Source: Cynocephalus volans | Taxonomy: Eukaryota > Chordata > Mammalia > Dermoptera > Cynocephalidae | DNA: 64,000 nt | Direction of reading: 5' to 3' | NCBI RefSeq assembly: GCF_027409185.1 | Contig: NC_084467.1 | Span: 15,304,501 to 15,368,500, forward strand | Shown: positions 42,931 through 54,689 of the stretch, in pieces | Numbering within the stretch: position 1 is the first letter of the stretch | Layout of the letters: each line of letters opens with the position of its first letter | Translations under genes and position numbers: made by a program | Notes under the pieces: generated by a model | What the model saw: the letters and a program-made list of their open reading frames with translations, nothing else | Databases searched by the model: none | Told to the model about the DNA's origin: nothing

Positions 42931-43839
42931 GCACTTAAGCACACCTGCTGCTGCTGAGCTGCAGAGCAAAGGTCTGTACCTCAAACCTCTGACTTCAAGT
43001 TCAGGGGTCTCCTTTCCTTTTTTCAATCCTTTTCACAAGTCTGAAGCTGGAAATCAAGTGTTTGTACTATAGATACACACACATGCAAATGGAATTTAGA
43101 CAGACCCCTTGATTCATTCATCGAATATTTATTGAGCCCTGGGAAAGCAAAGGACAAGACAGGTCTGTGGCCAAAGGGCTCACAGCCTTGGTTGGGGGGG
43201 GGTGGGGGGGATAGATGGAGAAGAGGGCGCCAGGGATCACAACAGGCTGCACTGGAGTCTTGTCCCTAACTTCCAGTTTTCACTTTGTTGGTCAGTTATA
43301 CAACTATAAGATCACCAGGTACTTGTCCCATTGGTACCTTGAATCCATTATGCCCAGAACCTAACCTCTGTCCATCCCATCCAAATCAACAACTTCTTCC
43401 TATGCTTTCTATTTCTGCAGCAGCACCACTCGGCGAAACCCAAATTTGGCTTAAACCTGGATTTCCCTTCATCAGGTGGACAAAGTGTGCTTCTGGGCTA
43501 GTGAAATTGGTCCCCTGGCATTTTCAATAATAAATACGCCTAGAGAGGATCAAAGAAGGCCTTACAACCTCCTTGAACAATGTGGACACCAGAGGGCGCC
43601 TGAGGACCACTTTTCCCGACAAGTGAGGGTCACACTCTTCCCCTACACAGTCCATTTTTGCTTTAAGACATGGTCTTCTGGGGATTCTTTGCTGAGGATC
43701 TGAGTCAGTTACATCAGCAAATTGCACACGCCTACCGCCTTTCTTTTAAAGTTCACGATGAAGCATCCCTTTGATTTCCTCGCGCTCCCTCCTGCCCTCA
43801 AAGTCCTCAGTGTTGTACACGCGCCATGGAAAAGACGAA

Positions 43840-43970
43840 GGCAGTGAACACTTACTGAGCGTCTGCTGTGAGCTTCGCCCTGTGCGGTGCATTGTTTCAT
43901 TGATTAGGCTCGTCCCAAGCCTGTAGATTGCATTAGCATCTTATAGAGAATGGAGATATCACATCTGTAC
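43840..43970 (-). repeat. MIR SINE fragment, antisense
   Basis: 'gaacacttactgagcgtctgctgtg' followed by 'cgatgcattgtttcattg'-like sequence matches the antisense MIR 3' end. Confidence 0.45.
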
Positions 43971-44999
43971 TGAGGAGTAAAATCTGCCCGAGTGTTTTGC
44001 TTCCGGAGTGGGAATCCTTCGGTGTGTTAAATTCTTCATGGCTCCAGAGTTGGGAGGTCGGAGTCGGTTCATGATGTTGAACACTTTCCTCCTGTCCCTG
44101 GATCAGGAGCTTGACCCAGCTGTGCGTCCTCACAGCTGACTTGCCCTGGCACTCTGTTCTTTCCAAGATGACAACTAGAAGGTCTGGTTAACGTGGCCAC
44201 ACCAGAGTGTCAGTGGCTGATGCCAACTTCATGAAGAAATGAAAGGCCTGGGGTGAGGATACCCCCTCAGGTGGAATGTCCCCTCTCTGGCCCCCAGATG
44301 CCTGTCTGTCAGAGAAGGGGGTTGGATAAGGTGATCTATAGCTGCTTTTCTGCCTTAACCGATCTGAGGGATTTGGAAGCCTGATGACATAGCAGGGACA
44401 ATACTTTTAGGTTGGTATTTTTCATGCTTCTCACATTAAGCCTAATGGCCAGAATTATCCCTTCTAGAGATTGCCATTATTGTTTTGGATAAGATTGTAC
44501 AATGTTAGAAGAGAATCACAGAAACTCACTCTTATGGAAAATTAAAAGGACTTAACTTTGAAATGGTAGGCAGGGCCACCCACATCAGATTTGTTCCTAC
44601 TGTATCCCAGTGCTTCGTACGTTGCTGGCACATGGCAGTTGCTCAAAAAATACGAATGAATGAAAGAATGAAACTAAACTAATTAAATTCTAGAATGATA
44701 GAATCTGATAATCAAAGAATATTAGAATTATAGATAAGCATTATTCACTTATTCAGAAGTGGAACTGAGATCCCAGGGGTGGCTTATAGTCTTCTGGGTG
44801 CTGGAGGGTCCTGTGCTCCTGGGGCAGGGCTCTTCCTGGTGTGGCCTGGGAAGCTGGTGATGGCCAAGGCCATGGTATGGGACTCTGAGGGAAGGATGGG
44901 TTTGCAGGAAAGCAGTTTTCCAGAGGGTGGGCCTTTGGTGCCAGTGTTCCCCAGGCCTGGGACTCAACAGCCCCACGCGGGAGGAGGCTGAGCACAGCC

Positions 45000-45142
45000 T
45001 TAGCAGGGTGGGGTGGGTCCGGTGCACAGCTTGTTGGGGTAATGGGCATATTTGCGGTCGTAGGTGTCCAGGTTTTGGCGAAAGCAGAGTGCAGCCCTCT
45101 TGTCACACTCGCAAGTCTGCCACTGGCAGGCGGTTTTGCCGG
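45000..45142 (-). CDS. PLA2G2E: PLA2G2E coding exon 4 and stop
   Basis: Codes [17 protein letters not shown] through [13 protein letters not shown], then TAA. Contains the second catalytic Asp. Acceptor TCCCATCCAG. The 3' UTR beyond the stop cannot be delimited. Confidence 0.95.
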
Positions 45143-48100
45143 CTGGATGGGACAAGGTGAGTCAGGGACCATGGAGGCTCAGGACTCTCACACTCAGACA
45201 CTGATGGGACAGCTCCTGGTCCACATTCTCAACCCTATTCTGATGGGAGCCCATGCTCATAGGGGGTGTTTCAGGAATAGGTGAGAGACAAGGGCAGGGC
45301 ACACTGCTGCCCAGGACACTGGGAAGGCCCATTTGTCCCTCCTTCGCCCTTGGCCCTCTCCTGCCCCAGGGAGGCCATCTGGTGCACTGTCACTTGCCCC
45401 AGCCCAGGGGGTTTCCAGGCAACTCCTTTTCACTGATGGTGGATTGCAGCCACCAAGCAGAGAGGGAAGCTGTGAAATGACAGCAGCTCAATCCCAGGTG
45501 GCATGTGTGTGCCCCAGCACAGCCTGTGCCCAGGAGGGAGGCCACTGAGACCAAAGCTTGGGGTTTGCTCAGGGCCCTCTGCCTGTCCCCACTGGAGTGG
45601 ACAGAGCCCATGTTTCTGCCCATGCCCAGTGTGGGAGTCAGCCACCCTGGCTGGCATACATCCACCCTGGCTGGCATCACCTCGGTGGGCACAGGGGGCC
45701 CATCTTCCTCCTCTCCCTGCTGCAGCTGACTCTGGGGCTCTGGCTCCTTTTGTCCCCATGAGTATATCTCACACCTCAGTCCAGGTCAGCCTTCATTTCC
45801 CATCAAGGTTCAGTCCGTGTCTGCTATTTCAGCAAAACTAAGAGCTGGAAGGGGCTTAATGTGGTGTCAGTTAGCCTCTTTAGGGGGTTCGTGCTGGGAG
45901 CTGGATGGACTGAGCTGGGGAAGTGGGCGTGATTACCTGTGTTTTATAGATGAGGAAGTAGAGGCTTTCCAGGGGTTATGTCACTTGCACAAAGTCACAG
46001 AGTGGGTAGGTGAAGCCCTGCGTAGAATCCAGAGCTTGTGTCCCCACCCACCTGACTCCTCCCCTCACTTATCCTCTCAGTGCCCTCCTGGCCTTGCATG
46101 AACCCCAGTCACAGGGAACTCACTACCTGACAAAGCTGTCCTGCTGAGTGGGTGGCTGCAGGAGCAAGAAACTGTGAGCCAACTCTGCCTGGGTAGTTCT
46201 GCTCCTGGCTCTGCCCCTCCCCTGGACAGACCTTAGAGATCTGACTGTGTCTTCTCCTCTGACCTCCCAGGTTGCTCCCTGCACCCCACACCTGCTGAGC
46301 CCTTCCATCTCTCCAGGCTGCTTGCTTCCCTGCTCTGGGCTCCCTCCGCACTCTCACTTGGTTTGGGCTGCTTCCCCGGGCTGGGGACCGGGGGGAAACT
46401 AATTGGTCCAAGTGGGCATCAGATGTGGCAAAGTTGAGCAAATGGGCCCAGGTGACACCCTACTGGGGGGAACCAGCCTTTGGGAACAGGGTCTGCTGTC
46501 CCAAATCAAAGTTCCAGCTTGCTGTGTCCTAAGGACCTCACCTTTAGCTCCTGCCCAGGCCCTGGGGAGGAGTGTGTGAGTCCAGCTCCTGGCGCTCTGA
46601 CTCATTGGGGGGCAGGGGGTGGAGGGGGGTCTGCTTCTCTCTCTAGAGGCTGGAGCTGGGAGGTAGCTGTGGCTGTGGGTGGGGAGGAAGCGCCCGGGGC
46701 TGAGTCAGGAGCAGGGGCTGCACTGATGGGCACAGGCTTTGCAAGCGCCGGCGCAGGTGGGCATCTGGGCCTCTCCACTGTTCCGTGATGGTGGAAAACC
46801 CCATACCTCCAGCCCAGGCTCTGGCTCCAATGAGGCCCAAGGTCACCATCAGGAGGGGGTTCCTGTCTTAAGCTGCCACTCCCTCCCTTTCGGGTGTTCA
46901 GGTCACTCCAGGGCTGTCCACTTACCACAGAAGATGCTATGCTCATTGATAGAGAAAATATACTTCTCCATTTTGGGGTCACAGCCCAGCTTCTCCAGAC
47001 GCCCGTAGCAGCAGTCGTGGGCGTGGCAGCACCTGTGAGGGTCACAGTCGACCTGCAGGGGCCTGTGAGCCTACAGGCTGGACCGGGGGCCCAGGGCCCA
47101 AGGGTGCTCAAAGGAGAGGTCAGCCCCCACGTTCTAGGTGCCCAGATCCTCCCTCCTTGCAGGACGCTCCCTCCAGCTCCTCCATCCCCCAGGAAGGTCC
47201 CCCTGCTGGACCTCACCAGTCGGTTGGGTCCACCGGCCAGTGGGAGCCGCCGATGCCGCAGTAGCAGCCGTAGTCATTGTACTGCAGCGCCGGCTTCCCC
47301 GTCATCTTCTCAATCATCAACCCAAACTGGACCAGGTTCCCGCCAGCCAGGGCCACTGCAGGGAGGCCACCAGATCCCTCAAGGCCCCACCTTCTGCAGC
47401 TACCTTCCCCTGAGGTCCCCTTGAATCTGATTCCAGACACCTGTCCAATTGTCCAGTTAAGCTCACTTCCCCAAAGCACCCCACTCCGAATCACAGTCAT
47501 GATAGGAAGTCATAATATCACCAGTGAGATCCTTTGCACCTTAATCCCCTAGTCCTCACCCCCAGCATGTCAGCCCACCCAATGGCCGTCCCACTCCCCT
47601 CCACTGTCTCCTGGTATATCACATGCTCACCCCTGCTGGGGGCTCCCCATTGGCTCTTCAAATCCCTCCCAAGGGATCTCCATCATCTCCCCAGGCGTCA
47701 GCCTCTGTCTGTGCCAGGAGCGCTCTGCCCCCTGCAAGTCTCATCAGATGCCACTAGACATGTTTCCTAACCACCTCCATGGACCTCCCCGAGTTCCTCT
47801 GGATCCTGATTCAGCAACGGGGCAGCTGCTCATGGCCGCAAATTGGAGCCCAAATTGGAAGCCAGGGTGGTGAGGGAGCCCTGTGTGTGCTGTTTGGGAT
47901 CCCTGCCAGCCCCTCTCCCATGCCCCCGCCCCCCACGCTGCATTCTCCTCCTCTCCTCCCGCCACTGCTGGCTCAGGCAGAACTGGCCTCAGGATCACCC
48001 TGGTGGCAGGAAGGGGGTGACCTTCAGCATTTGGTACCCATCACGCCCTCTGCAGGGCCAGCCTCAGGGGCATCCAGGGAGTTCAGGGTTGTCAGACGGG

Positions 48101-48187
48101 GTTGGGGTGGGGGGGCGGTGAAGGCTGAAGTCATGAAGGTCACTTACCCAGGAGGCAAAGGAAGGTCAGGACAGGGGGAGGCTTCAT
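45000..48187 (-). CDS. PLA2G2E: Secreted phospholipase A2 group IIE (4 coding exons)
   Basis: Coding parts in transcript order: 48187-48148, 47355-47217, 47032-46926 and 45142-45000. They total 429 bp, 142 codons plus TAA, the length recalled for human PLA2G2E. The product is a calcium-dependent sn-2 phospholipase that is secreted and hydrolyses phospholipids in lipoproteins and membranes. A signal peptide (about 1-19, hydrophobic LTFLCLLVALA) is followed by a mature chain starting [10 protein letters not shown]. It has the calcium loop YGCYCGIGG, the catalytic HDCC motif (His65 and Asp66 of the precursor), the second catalytic Asp in CECDKRAA (about 109) and 14 cysteines for seven disulfides. 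It ends in the group II C-terminal extension (LCTGPTPPC). All introns are GT-AG. Group IIE is distinguished from its relatives by overall identity as recalled and by its place next to OTUD3. Confidence 0.95.
45143..46925 (-). other. PLA2G2E: PLA2G2E intron 3
   Basis: 1.8 kb, GC-rich. A MIR-like piece lies at about 45,935-46,040 ('ttttatagatgaggaagtagaggc', 'gtcacttgcacaaagtcacag'), antisense to MIR. No additional exon seen. Numerous open frames here are GC-driven and lack family signatures. Confidence 0.75.
46926..47032 (-). CDS. PLA2G2E: PLA2G2E coding exon 3
   Basis: Begins with the last base of that Trp followed by CCHAHDCC, containing the active-site His-Asp, and runs to EHSIFC plus one base of Ala. 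Acceptor CCTCACAG, donor GTG|GTAAGT. 107 bp, as is usual for group II sPLA2 exon 3. Confidence 0.95.
47217..47355 (-). CDS. PLA2G2E: PLA2G2E coding exon 2
   Basis: Completes the signal peptide (VALAGG) and codes the mature N terminus and calcium-binding loop YGCYCGIGG up to PVDPTD plus two bases of Trp. Acceptor CTGCAG|TGGCC, donor CTG|GTGAGG. 139 bp. Confidence 0.95.
47356..48147 (-). other. PLA2G2E: PLA2G2E intron 1
   Basis: 792 bp. 47,560-47,770 has L2-like phrases ('ggggctccccattggctcttcaaatcc'). Otherwise nothing recognised. Confidence 0.7.
48148..48187 (-). CDS. PLA2G2E: PLA2G2E coding exon 1
   Basis: Codes the first 13 residues ([13 protein letters not shown]) plus one base of the signal peptide. 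Donor CTGG|GTAAGT. The start codon is preceded by 'cagg'. 40 bp. Confidence 0.92.
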
Positions 48188-48282
48188 CCTGGGGGAGGGG
48201 AGGTGAGCAGGGGGCAGAGGAGCTGCCGCAGCAGGAGGAAGCGTGCAGGGGCGCCTGTGATCTCAGGGCGCCTCCCAATTAG

Positions 48283-48289
48283 TTAAATA
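48283..48289 (-). promoter_or_regulatory. PLA2G2E: TATA-like box of PLA2G2E
   Basis: On the minus strand 'gtatttaac' lies about 96-102 bp upstream of the start codon. A start site about 25-30 bp downstream (near 48,255) would leave a short 5' UTR of about 70 nt. There is no CpG island, as expected for a tissue-restricted secreted enzyme. Confidence 0.45.
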
Positions 48290-48799
48290 CCCAGGTCCTG
48301 TCCACTCCCCATCATTAACCCCTAAGTGCCCAGTGATGTAATGATTCTTTCAGATCTGACACTGTGGCCAAGCCCCCGGGGGAGGGGCCAGCTGGGGCCT
48401 GTGGCTCTACTTCCAGGCAGTGTGGGCAGTGGGGGGCAATCTTGTGGCTCTTTCTCCTCATGCCCTTCCCATCACCTACCCTTTTCCAAAAATCATCATA
48501 CCACCTGCCGTTGACTGACCTGTGAACCGGGGCTGTGCCAGTGCTTTTCATCCTTGGTAGCTTTTCCTAATCCCTACTTCACTGATGCAGCGACTGAAGC
48601 CCAGGGAGGCTGAGAAACAGCAGTTCTCATGGCCTGGGAATGCCAAGGCCAAGTCTGTCCTGTTTCCGAGTTTCCGCTCTGGCAAAACCAGAGGCAAGAT
48701 GCCCCTGCCCTGGCCTGCAGCTCCCCTCCCCTGCTCTCCCTGTTTCTGGGCTGTGAGTGGGATAACTTGACTATCAATTTCCATCGACATTCAAGGCCT

Positions 48800-48935
48800 G
48801 GGAGCTGCTGGATCTGTGGCCTGGGAGTCCTGGTTCCACCACTTATTACGTGGCCTGGGGCAGGTCTTTTCCCTTACTTGGAACCTCAGTTTTCCAGTCT
48901 GTATTATGGGGATAGAAGGCATCCCACCTTGCCTC
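48800..48935 (+). repeat. MIR SINE
   Basis: 'gggagtcctggttccaccactt', 'cctcagttttccagtctgta' and 'atggggata' follow MIR order. Confidence 0.6.
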
Positions 48936-48969
48936 CTTCACAAGAGCATGGGAAGCCCAAATGCAACCA

Positions 48970-49145
48970 AGCTGTGTGAGCTCAGTGAGTGCCTACTGTG
49001 TGCCAGGCAAGCACCAAGCCTCCCACAAGCATGGCTGCAACAAGCCTCAAAGGGCCCTAAGACACCAGCGCTACAAGCATCCCCATTGTACAGAAGAGGA
49101 AACTGAGGCACGAGTGTAAGTGCTGAGCTTGAATTTGAGCCCAGA
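48970..49145 (-). repeat. MIR SINE, antisense
   Basis: 'gtgagtgcctactgtgtgccaggc', 'ccccattgtacagaagaggaaactgaggc' and 'gagcttgaatttgagcccag' follow the antisense MIR order. Confidence 0.7.
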
Positions 49146-49157
49146 CAGCCCAAAGGG

Positions 49158-49188
49158 CTTAACCAGGGTTAACCAGGTTAACCAGGGC
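49158..49188 (+). repeat. Short tandem repeat of 'gttaaccag'
   Basis: 'ttaaccaggg', 'ttaaccagg' and 'ttaaccaggg' stand in a row, about three copies of a 9-10 bp unit. No function evident. Confidence 0.75.
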
Positions 49189-50269
49189 CAATTGATCCAT
49201 CAGGCATGGGAAGTGCAGTCCCTAACACCCATGATACTTACAGGGTCTCCCCAAAATGTTTTAATTTCTTGTAAAATCAGAAAAATGAGTGTAATCCAGC
49301 CTGGATTATATTTGTCTTCATATCAATGCAGTCATAAAATTTAATTTTTAACGTATTTTTATATGAAGGAAAGGACCCATGACAAAGATCATGTTGTGGC
49401 CGTGAGCTTGACCATCCTCAGGTATCAGGAGCTGATTTGGGGCCTGGTGTCAGCCTCCTTTCCGGGAGAGGAGACTGGACATTCTGAGGCTGGATCTCAC
49501 ACCGCAGCGAAGAAGGAATCCCGACACAAATTTCCTGACCCCACCCAGGCAGAGGATAGAGTCCCTGGGGAGGTGTCACCTTGGAGTAGGGAAGGGAGGA
49601 CTGAGGGGCAGGAATCCCTGGGCAGTGATTTGGGATGAAAGGTTTTAACATAAGAGAAAAGCCCAGTAAACACCTGCTCCTGCCCCTCGCATTCAGTTCC
49701 TGCTGACAATTCCTGGGACTCTCACGCTGGCTCTCACCCACTTTACAGAAGACCTGGGGGAAGAAGGGCCCAGAGAGGGGAACCCACCTGCCCAGGATCA
49801 TCCAGCAGCTGTGACTCATGGTCTCCTGAGAAGGGAGACTTCTGTTCACTGTTTCCTTTTGATGTTAATGAGGGCACCTCCTGGCAGCCCCTGGCTCCTG
49901 GCCTGGGTGATGAGAGCCCAAACAGTGAGTCACTGAGGACCTACCTCCTAAACAACTGAAAATTAGCTTTGATTTCCGGGGAGGTCTGGTCCACAGCCAT
50001 TCCTGTGGCAGGCGGCTTAAGGGGTGTTTCCCAGGAAGGGCCAGGTTCCTGAGATGATCCCTTTTGTGACCCATTTTGAATCCTGGCCTGGCCAATACAG
50101 GGCCCTCACTGAGGACTGTAGGGCCAGAGCCAGGCAGGGAAAGCCAGGCAGGCTTCTGGATGGAGGTGCTCCCAGCTGAGGGTTGAAGCTGGGTGTTGGT
50201 AGGACTTGGACTTGGAGGACAGTTTCAGACATTCGGGAGGGGTAGTTGGTTTCATGGTTTTCACGCCAT

Positions 50270-50410
50270 CGGCACCATGTGGTGGAAAGCACCAGCAAGA
50301 CCAGGACTCGAGTGTTAGCTACTCCACTTAGGGGCTGTGTGATCTCGTCCAGTCCCGTCACCTCTCTGAGCCCAGCTTCGTCATCCATAAAATGGAGATA
50401 ATTAGACTGA
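50270..50410 (+). repeat. MIR SINE
   Basis: 'ttagctactccacttaggggctgtgtgatc' and 'cttcgtcatccataaaatggagataat' match MIR order. Confidence 0.6.
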
Positions 50411-50731
50411 CCTTCCAGGATCGCAGACCAGATGAAAAGGAAATGAACTGTGTAAAGCCTTTTGCAGGAGGCCTTGCCCATAAGAGGAACCCATAAACAT
50501 CAGGTCCCTCCTTTCCTCCTCCCTGACCTGGCCACAGAGGAGGCAGCTGCTGTCCCAGATCAGACACTCACTGGGGCACGACACGCAGCTGGGCCAGGGC
50601 TCCCAGCATTTCGATGCGATTATTTATTTTAACTTTCAGAATGGAGTGTGTTGGGTAGAGGTAAGTGGAGGAAACAGAGCCAGCCTCTCAGCAGTGTCTT
50701 CTTTCTCTAGGTGTAGACCTGTCTTAGAAGT

Positions 50732-50771
50732 CATCATTGTCATCATTGTCATCATCATCATCATCATCATC
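50732..50771. repeat. (ATC)n microsatellite
   Basis: Starts with 'gtcatcatt' repeats and passes into about eight pure 'atc' units. Long enough to be polymorphic. Confidence 0.9.
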
Positions 50772-50969
50772 CTAACCATAAAAATGGCAAAACAAATGAC
50801 CACCATACAATAAGTTCCCACACTGCTGCAGGTGCCGTGCTGAGAGCCCTAATCTGCTTCGTCACATCACTTCTTGTCACACAGCCTGTGTGGCTGCCCT
50901 TGGAGCTTTAAGGATCCTACAGACCTCTCTGAACGAGGTGAGATAACTTATTACTGGAAGGATTAACTG

Positions 50970-51400
50970 CTTTTTCAGCCAATAATCTATATTGAGGACC
51001 CGTTATGTGCTGGGGATACACTGGACAGCAATACCAAGTGTGGTTCCTGCCCTCATGGAGCTTATAGTCCAGTGGGGGAGACAGATGTCAGATGTTAGAT
51101 ATTATTACATACTGAATGGATACTTATAAATAGGGAAAAGTAGCTTGACAGAAAGTTCCACAACTATGAGAGTGTTTCACGGGGCATCTGATCTGGGCAG
51201 GGGGTCAGGGAGGGCTTCTCTGTGGAAGAAATGACTGAGCAGGGATCTCAAGAAGTTAACTAGGTGAAGAGGGAAGGAGAAAGAGTTTAAATAGAGGGAC
51301 AGCTTGTGCAAAGGCCCTGTGGTCCGAGGGAGGTGGCAGCCAGGGAAGGCTGAAAGGAAGCTGAGGCTAGTGGTGGGTGGGCCTGGAAGAGCATGATTTG
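50970..51400. repeat. L2 LINE fragment
   Basis: 'gctggggatacactggacagcaat', 'ctgccctcatggagcttatagtcc' and 'gcttgtgcaaaggccctgtgg' are classic L2 phrases. Confidence 0.6.
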
Positions 51401-52179
51401 CTGGGAAGCTGACTTTGGGACCTCAACCTCTCATTTGCCCCACATAAGCCTTTGCTTGAGCCTGGTGAGTAGGTGGCCTAGAGTCTGCAGAATGGAGGTG
51501 AAGGCCTGGGGGTATTGCTCCCTTATAGTAGGGAGACTCAGTGGGCAGCCAAAGGCCAGGTAGATTTGTCCCTCCACTGGGAATAGGCTTTGTACAGGTG
51601 TTGTCACACAGTTGGGTTCTCCCACCCATAATGGAGAGTATAGGACAAGAATCCATGGCGTGAGTCTGTTGTCATCTTTTACAAAGTCACCAACGTCCTC
51701 GTGAAATGGTATACCTGGGCTTGGTTGGTCTTTATCCAGGGAGAAATGGAATGCCAGTGTGAGGTTTTAAGCAAAGAGATGATCTCCTCATGTCTGTGTT
51801 TGGAAAAGACGGTCCTGGCTGCTGAGAGGAGAACGGATAGGAGGGACTCCAGCAAGGAAGAAGACCGATGGGCAGGGATCTGCAGAGTCGAGGATGGCGC
51901 GGCCCCTGGTGCTCCCCACGCATCAGGTGACCGGGGCAGTGGAGCCTGGGGTGGGGTGATGAGTCTATAGGGGCACCCCCCTTCACCAAGCCCAGAGAGG
52001 AGGTGAGGACAGTGGAGGGAGGCCAGTGTGGGCGGGGAGGCCAGAAGAGCAAGTGCCCACCATCGGCAGGTACAGGCAGCCTGAGCACCTGTGAGTTTTG
52101 CTGGGATGCTTGTGAGTATAGGTGCGTGTGTGTCTGCGGGGATGTGTAGGCCACTGTGAGGGGCTCCTTTGCTCCCGAG

Positions 52180-52410
52180 TGACATAGCCTCATGGTTGAG
52201 ATGACACTATGGACTCTGGGATCAGGCAGCCTGGCTTTACCACTGGCTAACTGGGTACTCTTGGGCAAGTGACCTAACCTCCCGCAGTCCCTGTTTCTTC
52301 CCTTGTGTGATGGGGATAATGACAGTGTCCATCTCCTAACGTTGCTGGGAAAGTTAATAACACCTGCAGTGTGCTCAGAATAGGAGCCTGTGAAGTGTGA
52401 TGGTTATTAC
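52180..52410 (+). repeat. MIR SINE, near full length
   Basis: 'ggatcaggcagcctggctttacc', 'ctcttgggcaagtgacctaacc' and 'gtgtgatggggataatgac' follow MIR order. Confidence 0.7.
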
Positions 52411-52599
52411 TATTGCTGGTGCTGTCAGCAGCAGGAATACCAGGTAACACAGATTTTGGGACCTCCCCCACAAAGCCCCTTTCTTCTTGGAAATCCTCCT
52501 TTCTCAGGGGCTTTAAGAACCTGTTCTAGTTGGGTGGTTGGGCTCGCCCCTAACATTTGTGGGGCCTGGGGCAGGAGACCATGTGGGGCCCTCAAGCCG

Positions 52600-53400
52600 T
52601 GTGTCTTAAGATTGAAAAGTTATCAATCAAGCTGACAAACTGGGAAATAAAGCACGTTTTTTCCTTCTATCTAAATATATTTTCCTAACCACAAAATAAA
52701 GAATATATGGAAAGCCACAGTTTTTATATGACTGAAATTCAGATATATGTCCAAGTTGATTGAGTTTGGTTATTATATCTTATGTCTGTGTGTTCTGTTG
52801 ATGGGCTGGCAATGTTTGAATGTGTTATAAAATAAAGACATATGTCTTTCCTAAATTATTACAGACTTATTTCATAAAATTTGTTTTTCTTGTTTTCATT
52901 TCAGCAAAATCCCCAATCATGTTATAATCAAGTTTTCATATAACTTGTGTTTCTCTGACAGTAATGATGACTTTTTAAAAATGTAATTGCATTTTAGGTG
53001 TACAAAATCTAACTATATTTTTTAAGAGACAAAGTGAATCTAAAGACAAAAACTTAAAATTATTTAATATATGTTTTCGAAAAGATATTTTTCTTTGAAA
53101 ATATTTTAAATGCTCTGTTAAAATGAAAAGGCAAAACACAAATGATAGCAAGAGAATATAAAAAATTGTAAATAAAATTATTTGGATAAAGTTGACTTTT
53201 TAAGTTTTTTGTTGAAATTGAATCACATCTTGCCAAATATTTTGATAAAAATAAAGCTGTTCACAATTCGAGTGTTCAATGTAGTGAGTTACTATCATGA
53301 CACATTATGTGTAGACCTCCATTAAATACATTTATGAGTAATAGGCGTTGTTTGATATTGCCATATGCTCTTTAGTCACCTGAGAAACCCTGGTGAATAC
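52600..53400. other. AT-rich block, unassigned
   Basis: A sharp switch from GC-rich flanks to strongly AT-rich sequence, with several AATAAA-like hexamers and no open frame. 'ggggcctggggca' at about 52,562 and 'ggggcctagggca' at about 53,875 bracket a wider 1.3-kb region as a direct match. This could be an old DNA transposon, but no inverted ends or target duplication were found. Confidence 0.35.
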
Positions 53401-53924
53401 CCCCTTAAGTCACCAGCACCTCCAGACCTGTGGATTGGAAACAGACAGAAGAAAATGGATGTTTGGAGCTTGCGGAAAGTGATACTTTGTTATGCAAGAA
53501 CCTAGTGCATTCACACTTTTTGGAAGAAAGGATCCCACGAATGAATTAATCCCCAAGTGCTCCTGCTACTCACATCCTCTCTGTGAAGCAGTGTCCCTTG
53601 CCGATGTGGCAACAGCACAGTCCACCAGCTTTCATGATATTTTCATGCAGTTGCCTTTTGTTTTTAGGACACAGACAGAGCAAGAGATGTGAGGAAGTGG
53701 TCCACCGGGGGCCTGAGTGGCGTTAGTCACTACAGCGAATTTTTAAGGTTGGGGATTGCACCGTCCTGGGGCTGAGTGCTGGTAAGGGCACAGAGGCACT
53801 CATGGGCCTTTCAATAAATTTAGTGTTTGTGTGTGTGTGACATACGGGGTCCCTAGAGGAGGCCACATAGCAGGGGGCCTAGGGCATGACCTCCTCTTGC
53901 CTGCATCCGGGGTGGTGCTGGTGG

Positions 53925-54130
53925 CAGTGATCACCACTATCTTATAGCACCTCCCACATTGTACTAGGAACTCTACACTTAACCTTCACCATGACCCCGC
54001 GAAGTGGGTACTGTATTTCTGTTTTACAGATGATGAAATTGAGCTCAGTCCTTCTGAGGAAGTAACCTGCCAAGGCCACATGGCTACCAAGTTCACAGGA
54101 TGGGTCAGAAGCCAGGGTCAGATGCTGTGG
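53925..54130 (-). repeat. MIR SINE, antisense
   Basis: 'tactaggaactctacacttaacc', 'ttctgttttacagatgatgaaattgagc' and 'aacctgccaaggccacatggc' follow the antisense MIR order. Confidence 0.65.
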
Positions 54131-54689
54131 CTCCATGCTCCTCCCAGTGGTGAGTTTAGGGACAGGCCTGATGCCCTCTGCTCGTTCTAATGCTCCCAAG
54201 GTCCAGGGTCCTGGATGTTGGTGTCTAGTTCCACGGATGACTGAAGCCGATCTCAGCTGCCTCCTCTGCCCATTTTTGCCTGGGTCTTCCCAGGCCTGCA
54301 GCTCTGTCCTGCACCTGGGCACTTAGAACCCAACCCTTGGGGCTTCTTTGGTTCCTGGCCTGGATTTCCTTCAACTCTGCAAGCTTCTTCTCTTCCTGGA
54401 ACCTGTCATCTGACTTTACCAGATACACAGGGAAGCCACTTCTTCAGAATCCAGGGAGCTTGAGACACAGGGTGGAGGAAGAATCCCATATGGGGAGGTG
54501 GGAGATGAGATTACCGGCTCTCTGCTGGCGCATGCACCCCTGGGCCTCTGCTTCCTCACCTGCGAGGGGAGAGGATAGCACGCGAGAACCTGCAGGAGCC
54601 CAGGCAGTTCTACGTCACACTCGCACCATGGCCCTGGCCCTGGTGGGATTCTCAGCAAGGAGATCCTAGACTTGAAAGAGGCTGGGTGC

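Larger units (their letters stand above)
39000..44999. other. Intergenic gap between the 3' ends of OTUD3 and PLA2G2E
   Basis: The two genes face tail to tail. Contents: L2 at 40.5-40.65 and 41.5-42.05 kb, MIR at about 41.3-41.49, 42.5-42.78 and 43.84-43.97 kb, one CYN SINE, a MER5A-like trace and a G-run (43,192-43,210). No coding gene is supported. I did not find an AATAAA or ATTAAA for PLA2G2E between 44.4 and 45.0 kb. Confidence 0.7.

Noticed and set aside
44753-47552. Numerous 70-200 codon frames around PLA2G2E
   Set aside because: They are antisense or out-of-frame shadows of GC-rich introns and of the four true exons.
50732-50771. CRISPR-like or functional tandem array
   Set aside because: A simple ATC microsatellite. 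CRISPR is not expected in a mammalian nuclear genome.
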